Shown piece by piece: positions 23,401-32,019 of a DNA stretch of 64,000 nucleotides (the first letter of the stretch is position 1; every line of letters begins with the position of its first letter). The DNA is from Macrosoma leucophasiata. Lineage: Eukaryota; Arthropoda; Insecta; Lepidoptera; Hedylidae. The notes below the pieces were generated by a model. The model ran no database searches, had not been told where the DNA came from, and saw only the letters and a program-made list of their open reading frames with translations. Position numbers and translations under genes: made by a program. The stretch covers positions 6,269,501-6,333,500 of the forward strand of contig JAWQUS010000004.1 in NCBI GenBank assembly GCA_036365455.1, read 5' to 3'.

Positions 23401-26400
23401 CACACCTTAAAAGCTAACTGTGTGGGCTCATCGCAGACTTGTCAGATAAAAAAATATCATCAAGGTATTCAGCCCCGAAAGATGGTAAAAATGCGATATC
23501 ATCATGTCAATAATTCCTGGTAGCTGTGGCGTGCGTTCCATATACGTAAATAGATAGAGCTCACTTCAGCAACTCTTCAAAATAATTACTCATAAAGGAG
23601 AGATTCCAAAAATGTATGGAGCTTGGTGCAACCAAGCTCCACACTTGTACGCTACTATTTTGAGAGAAGAAGCAAAAAATAATAAATAATTTTCAGCTAT
23701 TCAAATCGTTTATTAAACCTTCAATTCACTGTCGTATGTATTTCAAAAATAAGAATGGCATAGTAGCAATATGGTTACATATTGTTGTCACACAAAAATT
23801 ACATAAAATAAATATTTCAGATTCAAATTTATTTTTTGAATATTTTTCCATAATTATACGTATTATTCTCAATCTTTTTACATAGTGTACAAGGCGGACC
23901 CAACGTGGAATTCTTAGTTAATGTATTTATTAAGAAAATAAGAGCCCCAATTCTACCCCGAGATACTGAGGTAGGCTCCACCCGTCATGCCTATATGCAA
24001 TGCATGCCACTGCATGGTATGTGTGTACATATGTCTAAGTCTAGCGGTTGAATGATGCGTCGATTGCGAATAGGTCAAAATAAGGTAAAAAAATAAATAA
24101 TGTTCCCACAGGTATTTCGCAGATGGCGACCTATTGATTATCATTGCTTAGTATTTGTTGGGCACATCCTCGTCTGCTCGGTGAAGATCAGCTGACTGCG
24201 CATGGCCATCATTGTGTAACCTAATCATGTAGGTATTTCTGCTTTATAATCCAAGTACTCTCTCTGATTACTACATCCCCGGGTATTGTTTAAATGTCCA
24301 GTCATTTGTATACTACTAAACTTGGCTTAATTTGTCTAATCTTCATTATTTCTCGGTTTCATAACAATGATTTTAACCATTGGAAAATCTACAATTTGCA
24401 CATCTTCTGCCAATTTCACCTTTGAAATCATTGGCTGTAGTTCTCTTGCAACCTCCCTTTGATTCCTATTGGTCTGCCTCTCCTGGACTCCTGGTAGTAT
24501 GTTCTGCCTTCAGTGGCAATTTTATTTCCATTACCTCGCGCACTCCAATTGTTGTGTGTATAAATCCACATTTCGACATTTTGGCTTCAAAATGGTGGTT
24601 ACTGCACTCTATTAGCTTTCTCGCGTTAGTCATCTGGTTTGGACCCCAAACTCGACCACAGCCGCAGCTTCAAAAAGGGTCTCCTTCCGGTCTGGTGTTC
24701 ACTCCATTGAGTTTCAGTTGTGTCTATCCTTAGTATGCATTGTCCAATTCATTACATGTTCTTCTAATGCGAATTTTTCTGTAACAATGTTGCTGAATAT
24801 AATTTTGCACATTCAAACCAATATACTGTCCAGTTACCATGTCTACTATGATTTTTTTACGTCTTGTTGATGCATCCGTTACTGAAAATCAGTCTTCTGC
24901 AATAGTCTCGTAAATAGCCGTTGAATAAAGTAGTCTTCATTTGAATCCTTATTCAATCTTCATTGAAGAAAATCGTTAAGTAAAATGCTTCCGATCTCCG
25001 CCTTCCTTTGAAAGTATTAAGCAATGACACCATATAAGGAACACCACCCACGAAACACTGTCGGTACCATAAAAATCAAATGAAAGGCGCGCCCGCAGTA
25101 GCTGCTTCAAACTTGAAAACAATTTGCACCTACTGCGAACGCGGACTTAAATAAACAATGGAATGATAAAAAATGGGATTGCACATAACGAGAACGGCTC
25201 CGGTTGTGCCCCCCGGTCGACATTACCTTGGCGGGGCCAACGTGGTCCAGAGGTCCTGGGGGCGATGACGTCATCACACGGGGGCATCAGGGGTCGTCAC
25301 ATCGCAGACCCATCGGGCGACGTCCGATACACCTCCTAACATCGCTCCTGACCACATCTCACACGGGCTACATCGAGGGCTCACGGCACGAAACGCCACC
25401 TTCTGTCGTTGTTTAAAAATTATCTATAAGCTCGCATATTGTATTATATGTGTAAAATATACGTTTCATAACATGGGAATGTTATTGCAAAGCTAATTGG
25501 ATACTAACGTTTATAAAGCTAAGTTTAAAAAGGATTATGTCAATGGCTACAATGTTTTATAGTTACTTTTTAGTTATGTATTGTGTTATTAGTAGAAGTG
25601 GGAGCTCCGCATAGTGACCCGAGTGGTCGCTCGTTTCCATCCGTTGGGAATCTCATAATTGCCATGTCATCGCTCCGATCCGTTTTCTTCTCCATTTGTA
25701 TTCTGCCAGTCAAATTTATTCCATCTTGAATCACAATCTTCCTTCGTCTGAGGCACATCTTGAGGTCGATTCCATTGTTTCCGCAATTCCGTCAGTCCCC
25801 ATCAGGTATGGTGATCGTGTGATGCCCGAACCGTGATAATATGCCAGCCCGTTTGTATGTGATGCTCAGGCCCTGAGTGATACGTGATGTGATGGTGATA
25901 GGTCCAATTTGCAGGCGTCTCTTACCTGCCAGCTAATGCGGCTAGACAGATTTTCGACGGTAAGCCGATACTCCGTGCGCGTTGGCGGGCCGTATCTGTA
26001 ATTGTAGTCAGAGCTGTAAGACAAAAATATCTACATTAATATGCTTTTGTAAGGTCTTACGAACGACCATGAATTAATTTAAGACAAAAAGAGCATATTT
26101 CAATTTATTTTCGTAAATATTCATTTAAAGAATTATCTGCAATTTATTACTATTATTGTTTTTGAAGAGGATTTCGATGGTAACTTTATATGACAATGGA
26201 ACCGAAATCTAAGATAAATTTATAATGTAGCAGTAACAAAATTAAATACCGTACAGCAGTAAATTAAAAGATCTATACGAAGTAAGCTAATAAGGTGACA
26301 TATTGAAACGAAAGCTGACTTACGGTAAGTAGCTGTAATAAACGAAAAATATATTAAGAATAACAATAAATACAAGAAATAATGCACATCGACTCTAGGA

Positions 26401-29400
26401 AAGAGATTTCGGTTATGTAGGGCGTTATCTCTCGCACACTACCTATAAGACGTTTGTCGACAATTTGGTAAAATTTTGACCAATACTATCAGCACGCACA
26501 TACGTAGGCTTTGTGTAACAGATAACGGTCATGGACATGGACAAAATGTAATCAGATTAATGATTACAGATTACGTTTACATTGTGTAATCCTTAATCAT
26601 GATTACAGATTACACATTGGAATCAAGTAATAATTATTACTTTTTATGATTGACAAAGGCGAACACTGAAACCTGAAAAGAAATTATACCTAAATCAAAT
26701 ACAGTGATATAACAATAAATCATCTGTATTTTTTAATCACACAATAATCATGTAATTTTGATTACAAACTACTGTAATCAAGATTGAAGATTACATATGT
26801 AATCATGATTGTAATCAGATAAAAGTAACCATGATTACTTGTAATAATTGTTATTCAGATTATTATTCCGATTTCAAAAGTAGCTGAATACGCCCAACTC
26901 TTCTACGAAGTCGAAACTAGCCGATTGTCTCTTTCATAAGATCGATGTGCAACTTTTCTTGCTGGGTACTGTATGTCAAATAGCTTTGGTTACCTTAAAA
27001 TTTAACTATGTACAGTGCTCAAAAACAAATATTGCACATCGAGCCTAGGAAGGAGACATCGACTTATTTCGGGTCTGTAGAGCGTTATCTCTTTCGCACC
27101 GTACCTATTTGACGTTCGTCGACCATTTTGATCAAGTTTTGACCAATACCGGACTGTCAGTGCTTACGTAGGCAGTGTACAACAGAGATAACGCTCTACG
27201 AAGTAGAAACGAGCCGATCGTCTCTTTCGCAGGCTCGATGTGCAATATTAATTGTTGAGTACTGTACATAGTCAATTAATAAGATGCTTTGCTACTTCAA
27301 AGATTATAACACCTGTGTTAGTAACAAAGCATCCAAATTCAACATATAAAAATTGTGTTAATATAGATGAAGCTGCAAAAAATATAGGTGTAAAATAAAA
27401 GCAAGCAGATGTCTGAATAAATGAAATAAGGAGCTGGTATAATTCCATAGGACAAGGAGAATGGGTGTGACAGTGAGTGGGTACACCAATGCTAAAGCAT
27501 CAATAACACATTTGGTTGAAATTGAATTGAAGTTGTTTTAATATTTCATGCGCAGTTTAAAAATAATAATTTGACTTAATGGACTGTTATAGACTTTTTT
27601 CCTCAACAATGATAAACAGTTGGCTATTGTAATTTTACAGAAACAAAACTCACTTAATTTTTTTAAACAGATTTCAGTGCTCGTCATTCAAGAATTAAGT
27701 GCTACCCAAGATATGTTTGTTTTTTTAATTAATTTATACATATACACAAGCACACTGCCATAGGAATTACTAGCAATTAGAAAATAAAATGCAGTAATGG
27801 GGATATGAAAGGAAGAACTAAGACAACATTTAATTTTGTAAAGTAAAACACTAGTATTTTAGTGTTTTACTCTACAAAATAATAAAAACTACTGCAGTTA
27901 TTTTGCAAGTTACATGTTATTGGAAGATTTGGAAATGTTTGCTACACTAAAAGGATTGCCAAAGTATTCGAAGTTCTAGGAGTCCAATAGAAAATAACAT
28001 GTGAAGAGTTCATACATAAAATCATATTTTTATTAACCTTTTGTGGGAAAGATACATCATTTACTGACAGTAAAAAAGCCCTTTTTTCTAATATTTAACA
28101 GTTTTGACTGCAACATAAGAAATATGATATTCATTTGAATTTAGGTAAGAGCATTATGAACTTTTAAATATGCACAATGCACATATTGCTTGATTTCATT
28201 TACATATTTGAAGAATTTTCCACTGGAATAGGTACTACAAGTTCATTATTTTAATTGTCAAAATAATCATAATTTTTATATCATCTATGACTAAAAGAAG
28301 TGTAACTTTTAGTCATAGATGAAGCAAAAAATATGATTATTTTGTTAGTTTGTCTTTATTCGTTTGAAGAGTTTTATACCCAAATGGTACAATTTAATTA
28401 AATCTCGCTCCCATTAATTTTTCAAAATAAATATTCAAGATGTAACAATATTATTTGTTAATATGTATATATGCACATATTTATCGCTTTCATTGAAAGG
28501 CAGTTTGTATTAACTTTTTTATTAGTACGAACTTTCCATCCATGCTACTTCTAAAGGGGGAGACATATGAGGATATGGGACAGGTGATAATACAGACGTC
28601 TGCCGCTGCGGGTGCCGGCGGGGCGGCGCGTGCGGAGGGTGCGGAGGGGGCGGGGGGGCGGCGGGCGGCGGGCGCGCCTGTTCCTTGGCCCGCCACCGGT
28701 CCGAGCCGCGCGGCATGCCCCTCGCGCGCTCCACGGACACCCTACAACACACTTACTCGTATCGCGACCGGCCCCGCTCTCGTTCGTAGTAGCGGTCGCG
28801 GCGGTACCGGTCGGCACTTCGGTCGATGCCGCGCGCCGGCTCCACCACCACCCTGTAGCATACCCCCCGCGTTAGCGTAGCCCTCGCACCTACGATTGAG
28901 TTATTGGGGAGAAGAGTCACTCTCGTACGAAGTACGATGAAGTGACACGGATTTGAGCGGTTGATTAAGGTTGACAGTAGCTACCAGATGTGTGACGAGA
29001 CCTATGAAGATTATGTAAAGATGGAGCCAGCACTACAAACAAAAGTGTACACAAAAGAAAGTGGGGACTGACGGGACTAGAGAGGGAGGGACTGACGAGA
29101 CAGGGGAGGACTTGACGGAAATAACCTAGTTTCACCTAGCTTCAAACAGGTATACATAGTGTGTTGCCTCCATCTTTATCTCTACCTTCATAACGATACG
29201 GTATCGTTAAATCTTTCAGAATTTTGGTGACACTTTCGATGACTAAATTACCTACACTTCTTCCCAATTACTTATTCGTAGCCTCGCACGCATACATTCA
29301 TAGGGTCGGGTGCTGGTTTCATCATCGCTGATCGAAAATTTGAACAACTATCTTCGAAAGGGTTCTGTAAATCAAGTTTTCCTAACTTTTGAGAGTGTAA

Positions 29401-31686
29401 CACCCACCAAATACCATTTTTTTAGAAGCCCTATTTCAAATTGTTATAGACTATAGACACTGTATTTTGTACATTTATATCAGAATAAAAACTTTTATTA
29501 GAAAAAATTCTAGCATTTAGATTAGACTATGTTGTTTGCTACGCTATGCCATAGTCCAGGCTGAATTCTTGCTACCTCCAACTTAACAGTACTTACTAAA
29601 ATAAATAAATTCGCGAAACTAATGATTTCCTAAGGAACCCATTTTAGGAATCGCTGCTAAACATATATCAGGTGGTAACATGACGACGTCTAATGTAAAT
29701 GGTAGTTAAGAGATAAAAACACATGCCTGTGAAGTTAAAAAAAAATATTCCTGCTCAACGTCAAACTCTTCTACAAAATACCAAAAAGTTGTTCCAATTT
29801 CATGTGATCTATACAACGGTAATGAGTAAACCAGAGATTCTAAGAAATTAAGAAAATCAATAACAAAATAATATCACTCCACTTCCAGGCTAATTCCAAA
29901 TATTCAAACAGTAAAAAAAAATCGACTTAAATAAATGTACTCAGACAGCATCATCCTCTTCATGCATTGATTCATGTATTACATACATTCATTCTTAAAT
30001 GCTAAGAACTATCAGTTCTCCATACACTTCAGACAAAATGTGGAGCCGGCTGATAGAAAAATAAATCATTAGATACAAAAATTATGATTAAAAAAATCAT
30101 AAATAAAAAACCGGTCAAGTGCGATTTGGACTCGCACTTAGGGTTCCATGCCATTATCTATTAAAACTGTAGGAAAATACAGCCTGGTGACAGAAAGACG
30201 GACCTAACTGTCTTACTAATAGAGGCCTTTGGGTAGAGAACCTTAAAATAGTATTTTTTAAATTCTTTTTTATATTAGATGCTCAATTCTATTTAAAAAT
30301 ATCGATCTGTTATTTTTAACGCTGCTTTCTTAGACCATTAACTCTTAAAGGTGACAAAGATGATCCAATTTTAATTTTTGAATAAATTATGGTATTACTA
30401 CTTTTGAAAATTGACAAACAAAATAGTATCTAAAGCAATTCTTACCTTTCTCCAAGTAACTCTTTCCCATTTAATTCATATACTGCATCATCTGCATCTC
30501 GATAATCTTCAAATTCCTGAAGAAAAACAAAAAAAATATAAGATGAGTAGTGACTAACTCCGGCTTCGCACAAGTGCAATAAATGTACTATAGCTTATAT
30601 CACTCAGTGAAGATACAGCTTTCTAACAGTGAAATAATTTTTTAAATCAGTCCAGTAGATTTGGTTGTAATATTTACAAACATACATAATAATAACAAGC
30701 GTTTGATACTGAATATTTTACAAATCTTAAAACTTTTTATTAACATTTTTTGCACATCAATCCTCAGTGTGTCCTTTAGACACAAAGGCCTCCTCCATTC
30801 CTCTTTGTCTCGTCCTACTCTTAGCCAAAGAGGGCCAGCATAAGCACATTGCTCATCAGCCCATCTTTTGACCTGCCTACCCCTCTTCCGTTTTGTTTGG
30901 TATTGTGGTGCCCACTCTGTTAGGGTTTTTGCCCATCAGTCTACAATCATACATACAAAAACACAAATGTTTACTCTTTATAATAGTACATTTGGGTTTG
31001 TTGTTAAATTGGGAATTGCATAACTCTGTAAGCGAAAGCCTGTTAAACTCTTGAGTAATTACTTCCTCAATTCAGTTAATGAGAATGTGATTATGTTCAT
31101 GAACCAATACTAGTAACTGTTAGCATTTTAAAATACATAACTACAAGTGTTTTTTTTGTTTAAATTACTTACTAAGAAGGGACTTTTGATATTAAGTTAT
31201 GGAATTAATTGTTTACGTAAATGGACTTGTGTTTGAGATTGTGGGTACACATAAGGAATTAAAGAGTAAAAATGACAACTATCACAACCACAAATTTGGT
31301 ATAAACCTGTGCGAGTGCCATTGTACATCATACCAAACACATACAAATCTGACCCAGACCTGAAAAATCTCTGTAAGATTGCTATACACATACAAATATT
31401 TGTTGTGGTACGATTTTATAGTTATTGATAACCCAACTTTGCATCAGGTTGTCAAACATCACTGGACAAGAGGATTGTTAATTAGATAAGGATTGAGGTG
31501 AGAAAATGGTGCTATGGTTAGCTGTGTTGATATAATAAAAAAAAACCAAGAACTACTTACCACAAAGCCATAGCCATTCTTGATAAGAATGTCACGGATT
31601 CTGCCAAAACCTTTGAAGAATTTCTCCAAGTCCCTATCCCTGACTCCGAATGGCAGACCACCAACATACACTCGAGATCCAACCAT
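11264..31686 (-). CDS. B52: SR splicing factor B52/SRp55 (SRSF4/5/6 type), nine coding exons, 364 aa
   Basis: This is an SR protein that binds RNA and promotes exon recognition in the nucleus. Exons in transcript order: 31686-31561, 30516-30446, 28852-28757, 26013-25926, 23372-23299, 22644-22453, 20871-20773, 18986-18849, 11474-11264. All phases match (1095 nt, 364 residues). RRM1 opens [14 protein letters not shown] (RNP2 VYVGGL) and has RNP1 NGYGFVEF at 37-44, split by the first intron. RRM2 begins near residue 113 and carries SWQDLKD at 125-131, the signature of the SRSF4/5/6 group. From about residue 186 the protein is an RS domain (repeated SRSRSR and SKSKSKS) ending RDRSPRSGD. Start choice: [12 protein letters not shown] is the family N terminus, and the upstream in-frame sequence lies across a 3' splice site. 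An alternative third exon (28741-28522) gives a truncated form. Length is close to Drosophila B52. Confidence 0.95.
11699..11762. repeat. 24-bp inverted repeat (GATGCG-rich MITE)
   Basis: The left arm ACACAAAACTGCGATGCGAT plus GCGA pairs with the right arm at 11739-11762 with one mismatch, leaving a 16-nt loop. This is a small fold-back element. Confidence 0.75.
12380..13935. mobile_element. mariner-like element with ~270-bp terminal inverted repeats
   Basis: The element starts CAGGGTGTCCCAGAACTC and ends with its mirror, flanked by TA on both sides (12378-12379, 13936-13937). The arms pair from 12380 to about 12656 and from about 13669 to 13935 with few mismatches. The TA target and the helix-turn-helix protein inside place it in the Tc1/mariner (IS630) group. 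The catalytic domain is missing, so this is an internally deleted copy. Confidence 0.85.
12637..13026 (-). pseudogene. N-terminal helix-turn-helix part of a mariner-like transposase
   Basis: The frame starts [20 protein letters not shown], continues [13 protein letters not shown] and [13 protein letters not shown] (the DUF4817-type insect helix-turn-helix), then [20 protein letters not shown], a second helix-turn-helix, and [12 protein letters not shown]. At that point a full transposase would enter its DDE domain, but the frame instead runs into the terminal repeat and stops. The product lacks catalytic residues. The in-frame Met at 13065 is possible, but the MPTRYT start fits the family. 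Confidence 0.8.
14326..15087. mobile_element. hAT-type element inserted in the LINE
   Basis: The ends are TAGGGTTTTC and GAAAACCCTA, with GTAGAAAC duplicated on each side (14318-14325 and 15088-15095). CCGGGTA motifs recur just inside both ends. Removing the element and one duplication restores the LINE reading frame through ...[11 protein letters not shown], which shows it landed in the LINE. It carries no recognisable transposase. Confidence 0.88.
15939..16017 (+). repeat. fragment of the CAGTGATTCCCAAAG hAT family
   Basis: The block CCAGTGACTCCCAAAGTAGT through GGTCTACG matches the left end of the hAT-type element at 54376 and the block at 55165. It sits where the core of the LINE polymerase should be. 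Confidence 0.6.
16752..17035 (+). repeat. SINE-like family D copy
   Basis: A near-complete copy from GAGAGCTCTGGTGACGGAGC to GCCACCTTACTTACAAATAA, sitting directly behind the ATG microsatellite tail of the LINE. Confidence 0.8.
17262..17390. mobile_element. small MITE with GGCCGAATACTCAAAC ends
   Basis: GGCCGAATACTCAAAC at 17262-17277 pairs with GTTTGAGTATTTGGCC at 17375-17390, with weaker pairing continuing inward. Confidence 0.6.
18849..18986 (-). CDS. B52: B52 RS-domain exon
   Basis: The exon lies between acceptor ATGCTAG and donor CCAA|GTAAGT. It reads [20 protein letters not shown] and ends SRSPKHDS plus a split Lys. A second in-frame acceptor (GCGCAG) lies 9 nt inside the exon, so ERR may be optional. 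Confidence 0.9.
19999..20063. repeat. perfect 65-bp palindrome (32-bp arms, 1-nt centre)
   Basis: The left arm begins GTTCATGGAAATTGCCGGCA and is followed after a single central T by its exact reverse complement, ending at 20063. No mismatch is present. It lies at the end of a repeat fragment also found at 54585-54665; the second copy lacks the palindrome. Confidence 0.9.
20390..20585. mobile_element. MITE family H copy
   Basis: Starts near TTACACATCGACCTTAGG and ends with CTAGCCGATTGTGTCCTTCC and TTGCAATATTTCTTGG. The arms are inverted copies, and the same structure recurs at 26365-26974 and 27011-27266. Confidence 0.65.
20610..20740 (+). repeat. dispersed repeat fragment (GACAGACGGACG type)
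   Basis: The pieces TACCAAATTCCAACTCAATT, GACAGATGGACAGACGGACG and TTCCGTTTTTTTT form a tail of a kind I know to be dispersed in lepidopteran genomes. The element class is unknown. Confidence 0.45.
20773..20871 (-). CDS. B52: B52 RS-domain exon
   Basis: The acceptor ATATTTCAG is followed by A completing Arg. The exon reads [20 protein letters not shown] and ends [12 protein letters not shown] plus AA of the next Lys; donor GTGAGT. Confidence 0.92.
21111..21243. mobile_element. MITE family A, copy 1
   Basis: Both ends read GAGATTCACAGACCGCACTA facing inward, continuing into paired AAGTCGTAGT / CTTTACTTT blocks, so the whole 133 bp folds on itself. Other copies: 46505-46668, 61612-61743, 61760-61882. 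Confidence 0.85.
21671..21901. mobile_element. MITE family C, copy 1
   Basis: The ends GGGGTGCAACCGCCTATCGA and TCGATAGGCGGTCGCACCTC are inverted copies extending inward through CAAATTTTCATGTCGATTTT. The core CGAAATAATCTACCATTATC is shared with 44058-44303 and, reversed, 57499-57743. Confidence 0.85.
22008..22310. mobile_element. dispersed element, family G
   Basis: Starts GTTTTGGCGGGAACGCGG and includes CGCGTTGTTATGTGTAAAAA, TGATATTATGAAGTGAAAAA and an inverted CCACATGGAAG / CTTCCATGTGG pair. The reverse complement occurs at 34660-34912. Confidence 0.7.
22453..22644 (-). CDS. B52: B52 exon: C-terminal part of RRM2 and start of RS domain
   Basis: The acceptor TCAACACAG is followed by T completing Gly. 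The exon reads [20 protein letters not shown], then [14 protein letters not shown] (end of RRM2, RNP1-like VVEFA) and goes straight into [14 protein letters not shown] and SKSKSKS. Donor GTATGT. Confidence 0.95.
22710..22884. repeat. inverted pair of SINE-like family D 3' ends
   Basis: The left arm (TTAATGGAAGTGGCAAATAG through GATAACTGCAGACT) pairs with the right arm (AGTCTGCAGTTATCA through CTATTTGCCACTTCCGTTAA), about 70 bp each with few mismatches, around a loop of about 35 nt. Confidence 0.85.
23055..23270 (+). repeat. SINE-like family D, partial
   Basis: Contains GGTAATGTTCAGCTCTATCC, GTGGTAATG, GAGTGGCAACGCATCTACAT and the GGCTACAGTATTCACTTACC end in the family order; diverged. Confidence 0.65.
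23299..23372 (-). CDS. B52: B52 exon: RRM2 core
   Basis: The acceptor GGTTTACAG opens [20 protein letters not shown] followed by HRNE and a split Gly; donor GTAAGT. It completes the SWQ|DLKD motif across the intron. Confidence 0.95.
23373..25925 (-). other. B52 intron 4: no recognised exon; GC-rich block at 25196-25415
   Basis: Mostly AT-rich. The open frames at 24380-24733 (+) and 25570-25758 (-) carry no family features I recognise and may be remains of a decayed retroelement. The block 25196-25415 is much GC-richer than its surroundings and is bounded on the - strand by possible splice sites (see findings). Confidence 0.5.
25926..26013 (-). CDS. B52: B52 exon: linker and start of RRM2
   Basis: The acceptor TTGTCTTACAG is followed by C completing Asp. 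The exon reads [20 protein letters not shown] then NLSSRISWQ, with donor [17 protein letters not shown] and NLSSR-SWQ are hallmarks of SRSF4/5/6 RRM2. Confidence 0.95.
26365..26974. mobile_element. MITE family H, interrupted copy
   Basis: The left part (ATGCACATCGACTCTAGG to AGATAACG, to about 26525) and right part (CTTCTACGAAGTCGAAACTA to GGGTACTGTA, from about 26880) together equal one family H element. The GATTACA-rich insertion separates them. Confidence 0.7.
26526..26879. repeat. GATTACA-rich palindromic insertion
   Basis: GATTACA, TGTAATC and AATCATGATTAC motifs recur many times in both orientations (for example near 26560, 26600, 26760, 26800), so the segment can pair with itself in several registers. 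It splits a family H MITE and has no coding frame. Class unknown. Confidence 0.6.
27011..27266. mobile_element. MITE family H, complete copy
   Basis: Starts TACAGTGCTCAAAAACAAAT then ATTGCACATCGAGCCT, and ends AGGCTCGATGTGCAATATTA and GAGTACTGTA. These are inverted ends of about 40 bp; length 256 bp. Confidence 0.8.
27833..27880. repeat. 20-bp hairpin in B52 intron 3
   Basis: ATTTTGTAAAGTAAAACACT and AGTGTTTTACTCTACAAAAT pair with one mismatch around AGTATTTT. Confidence 0.85.
28259..28344. repeat. 39-bp hairpin in B52 intron 3
   Basis: The arms at 28259-28297 and 28306-28344 pair nearly throughout (outer CAAAATAATCATA, inner TCATCTATGACTAAAAG) around an 8-nt loop. The hairpin lies about 175 nt past the stop of the alternative terminal exon on the - strand. 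Confidence 0.85.
28518..28523 (-). terminator. AATAAA overlapping the stop of the alternative B52 exon
   Basis: TTTATT on the + strand gives AATAAA on the - strand and shares two bases with the TAA stop at 28522-28524. It is a ready poly(A) signal for the short B52 form. Confidence 0.5.
28522..28741 (-). CDS. B52: B52 alternative third exon, terminal: RRM1 end plus proline-rich tail
   Basis: The acceptor GTTGTAG is followed by G, completing the same split Arg as the standard third exon. It reads [20 protein letters not shown], a second version of VVVEPARG..., then a run of Pro ([17 protein letters not shown]) and ends [12 protein letters not shown]. The stop overlaps AATAAA. Spliced to exons 1 and 2 it gives 138 residues with RRM1 but no RRM2 or RS domain. 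Alternatively, a weak GTGGCG donor after GSD (phase 2) could join it in frame to the RRM2 exon. From memory, V-VERARGTPRGSD is a common version in other insects' SRp55. Confidence 0.65.
28757..28852 (-). CDS. B52: B52 third exon (standard): end of RRM1
   Basis: The acceptor TATGCTACAG is followed by G completing Arg. The exon reads [20 protein letters not shown] and [11 protein letters not shown] plus GA; donor [14 protein letters not shown] matches the Drosophila B52 RRM1 end. If the donor is not used, the frame meets TAA within two codons, giving another truncated form. Confidence 0.92.
28853..30445 (-). other. B52 intron 2
   Basis: AT-rich intron. It holds a purine-rich stretch with repeated GGGACTGACG (29060-29112) and a dispersed repeat (30105-30240). 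No exon was found between the two B52 exons. Confidence 0.6.
30105..30240 (+). repeat. dispersed repeat of the ACCGGTCAAGTGCGA type
   Basis: AAACCGGTCAAGTGCGATTT then GGACTCGCACTTAGGGTTCC and GACAGAAAGACGGAC resemble a dispersed repeat I know from lepidopteran genomes. Class unknown. Confidence 0.55.
30446..30516 (-). CDS. B52: B52 second exon: RRM1 middle
   Basis: The acceptor TTTTTCTTCAG opens [20 protein letters not shown] followed by LGE and a split Arg; donor GTAAGA. It completes RNP1 (NGYGFV|EF). Confidence 0.95.
30517..31560 (-). other. B52 intron 1 (between coding exons 1 and 2)
   Basis: AT-rich, with a degenerate SINE body at 31275-31410. The small + strand frame at 30661-30843 has no family features. 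Confidence 0.6.
31275..31410. repeat. SINE body fragment (same family as 54120-54316)
   Basis: GGTATAAACCTGTGCGAGTG, ACACATACAAATCTGACCCA and TACAAATATTTGT follow the order of the tRNA-headed SINE at 54120-54316 but lack the tRNA head. Confidence 0.65.
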
Positions 31687-31695
31687 CTTGTGATG
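31561..31695 (-). CDS. B52: B52 first coding exon with start codon
   Basis: The exon begins after TTGTTGCAG at 31695 with 9 nt of 5' UTR (CATCACAAG). ATG at 31686-31684 starts [20 protein letters not shown], and the exon ends [10 protein letters not shown] at the GTAAGT donor. Because a 3' splice site lies just upstream of the ATG, at least one non-coding 5' exon must exist further upstream. Confidence 0.94.
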
Positions 31696-31794
31696 CTGCA
31701 ACAAAAAATACGCCTGTAATCGCCGAAGGGGTAGGCAGAGGTAAATACATGCATTCAAGCATACATGCAAACACCCACCCACTCACATAATTGT

Positions 31795-31925
31795 ATTGAT
31801 TAGTTATATAATGAAGGTGGCAAGGAAATTTGTAGTTCACATGGATGTTAAGTGATGACTGTAGCCTATAGACGTTTTCACAAAAACTGAAGGTCAAAAT
31901 GCAGATATGTTGACCATAATTATTG
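31795..31925 (-). repeat. SINE-like family D, 3' part
   Basis: GAAGGTGGCAAGGAAATTTG, GTTCACATGGATGTTAAGTG and CTGTAGCCTATAGACG are the tail of the family D repeat in reverse. Confidence 0.7.
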
Positions 31926-32019
31926 TCTCTGTGATAGTTATTATGGCTCTATGATAGTAATTATATAAATCAACCCAACATTTTGGTTGCCGTTCAGCTT
32001 TGTACAGTTCTGAGATTTT

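Larger units (their letters stand above)
26014..28521 (-). other. B52 intron 3 downstream part: MITEs and hairpins
   Basis: Contains two family H elements (26365-26974 interrupted, 27011-27266), a GATTACA-rich insertion (26526-26879) and two strong hairpins (27833-27880, 28259-28344). The remainder is AT-rich without coding features. Confidence 0.65.

Noticed and set aside
24380..24733. 117-codon + strand frame in B52 intron 4
   Set aside because: No domain or convincing motif was recognised, it runs opposite to B52, and it has no supporting splice structure. It is probably chance or decayed element sequence.
27833..28344. Hairpins in B52 intron 3 as microRNA genes
   Set aside because: The stems are almost perfectly paired with 8-nt loops and are AT-rich, more like fold-back MITE remains. 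No mature-arm conservation can be judged here.
28684..28694. Firm inclusion of the weak GTGGCG donor as the end of the alternative B52 exon
   Set aside because: The phase fits, but the site departs from the donor consensus, so it is mentioned only as an option.
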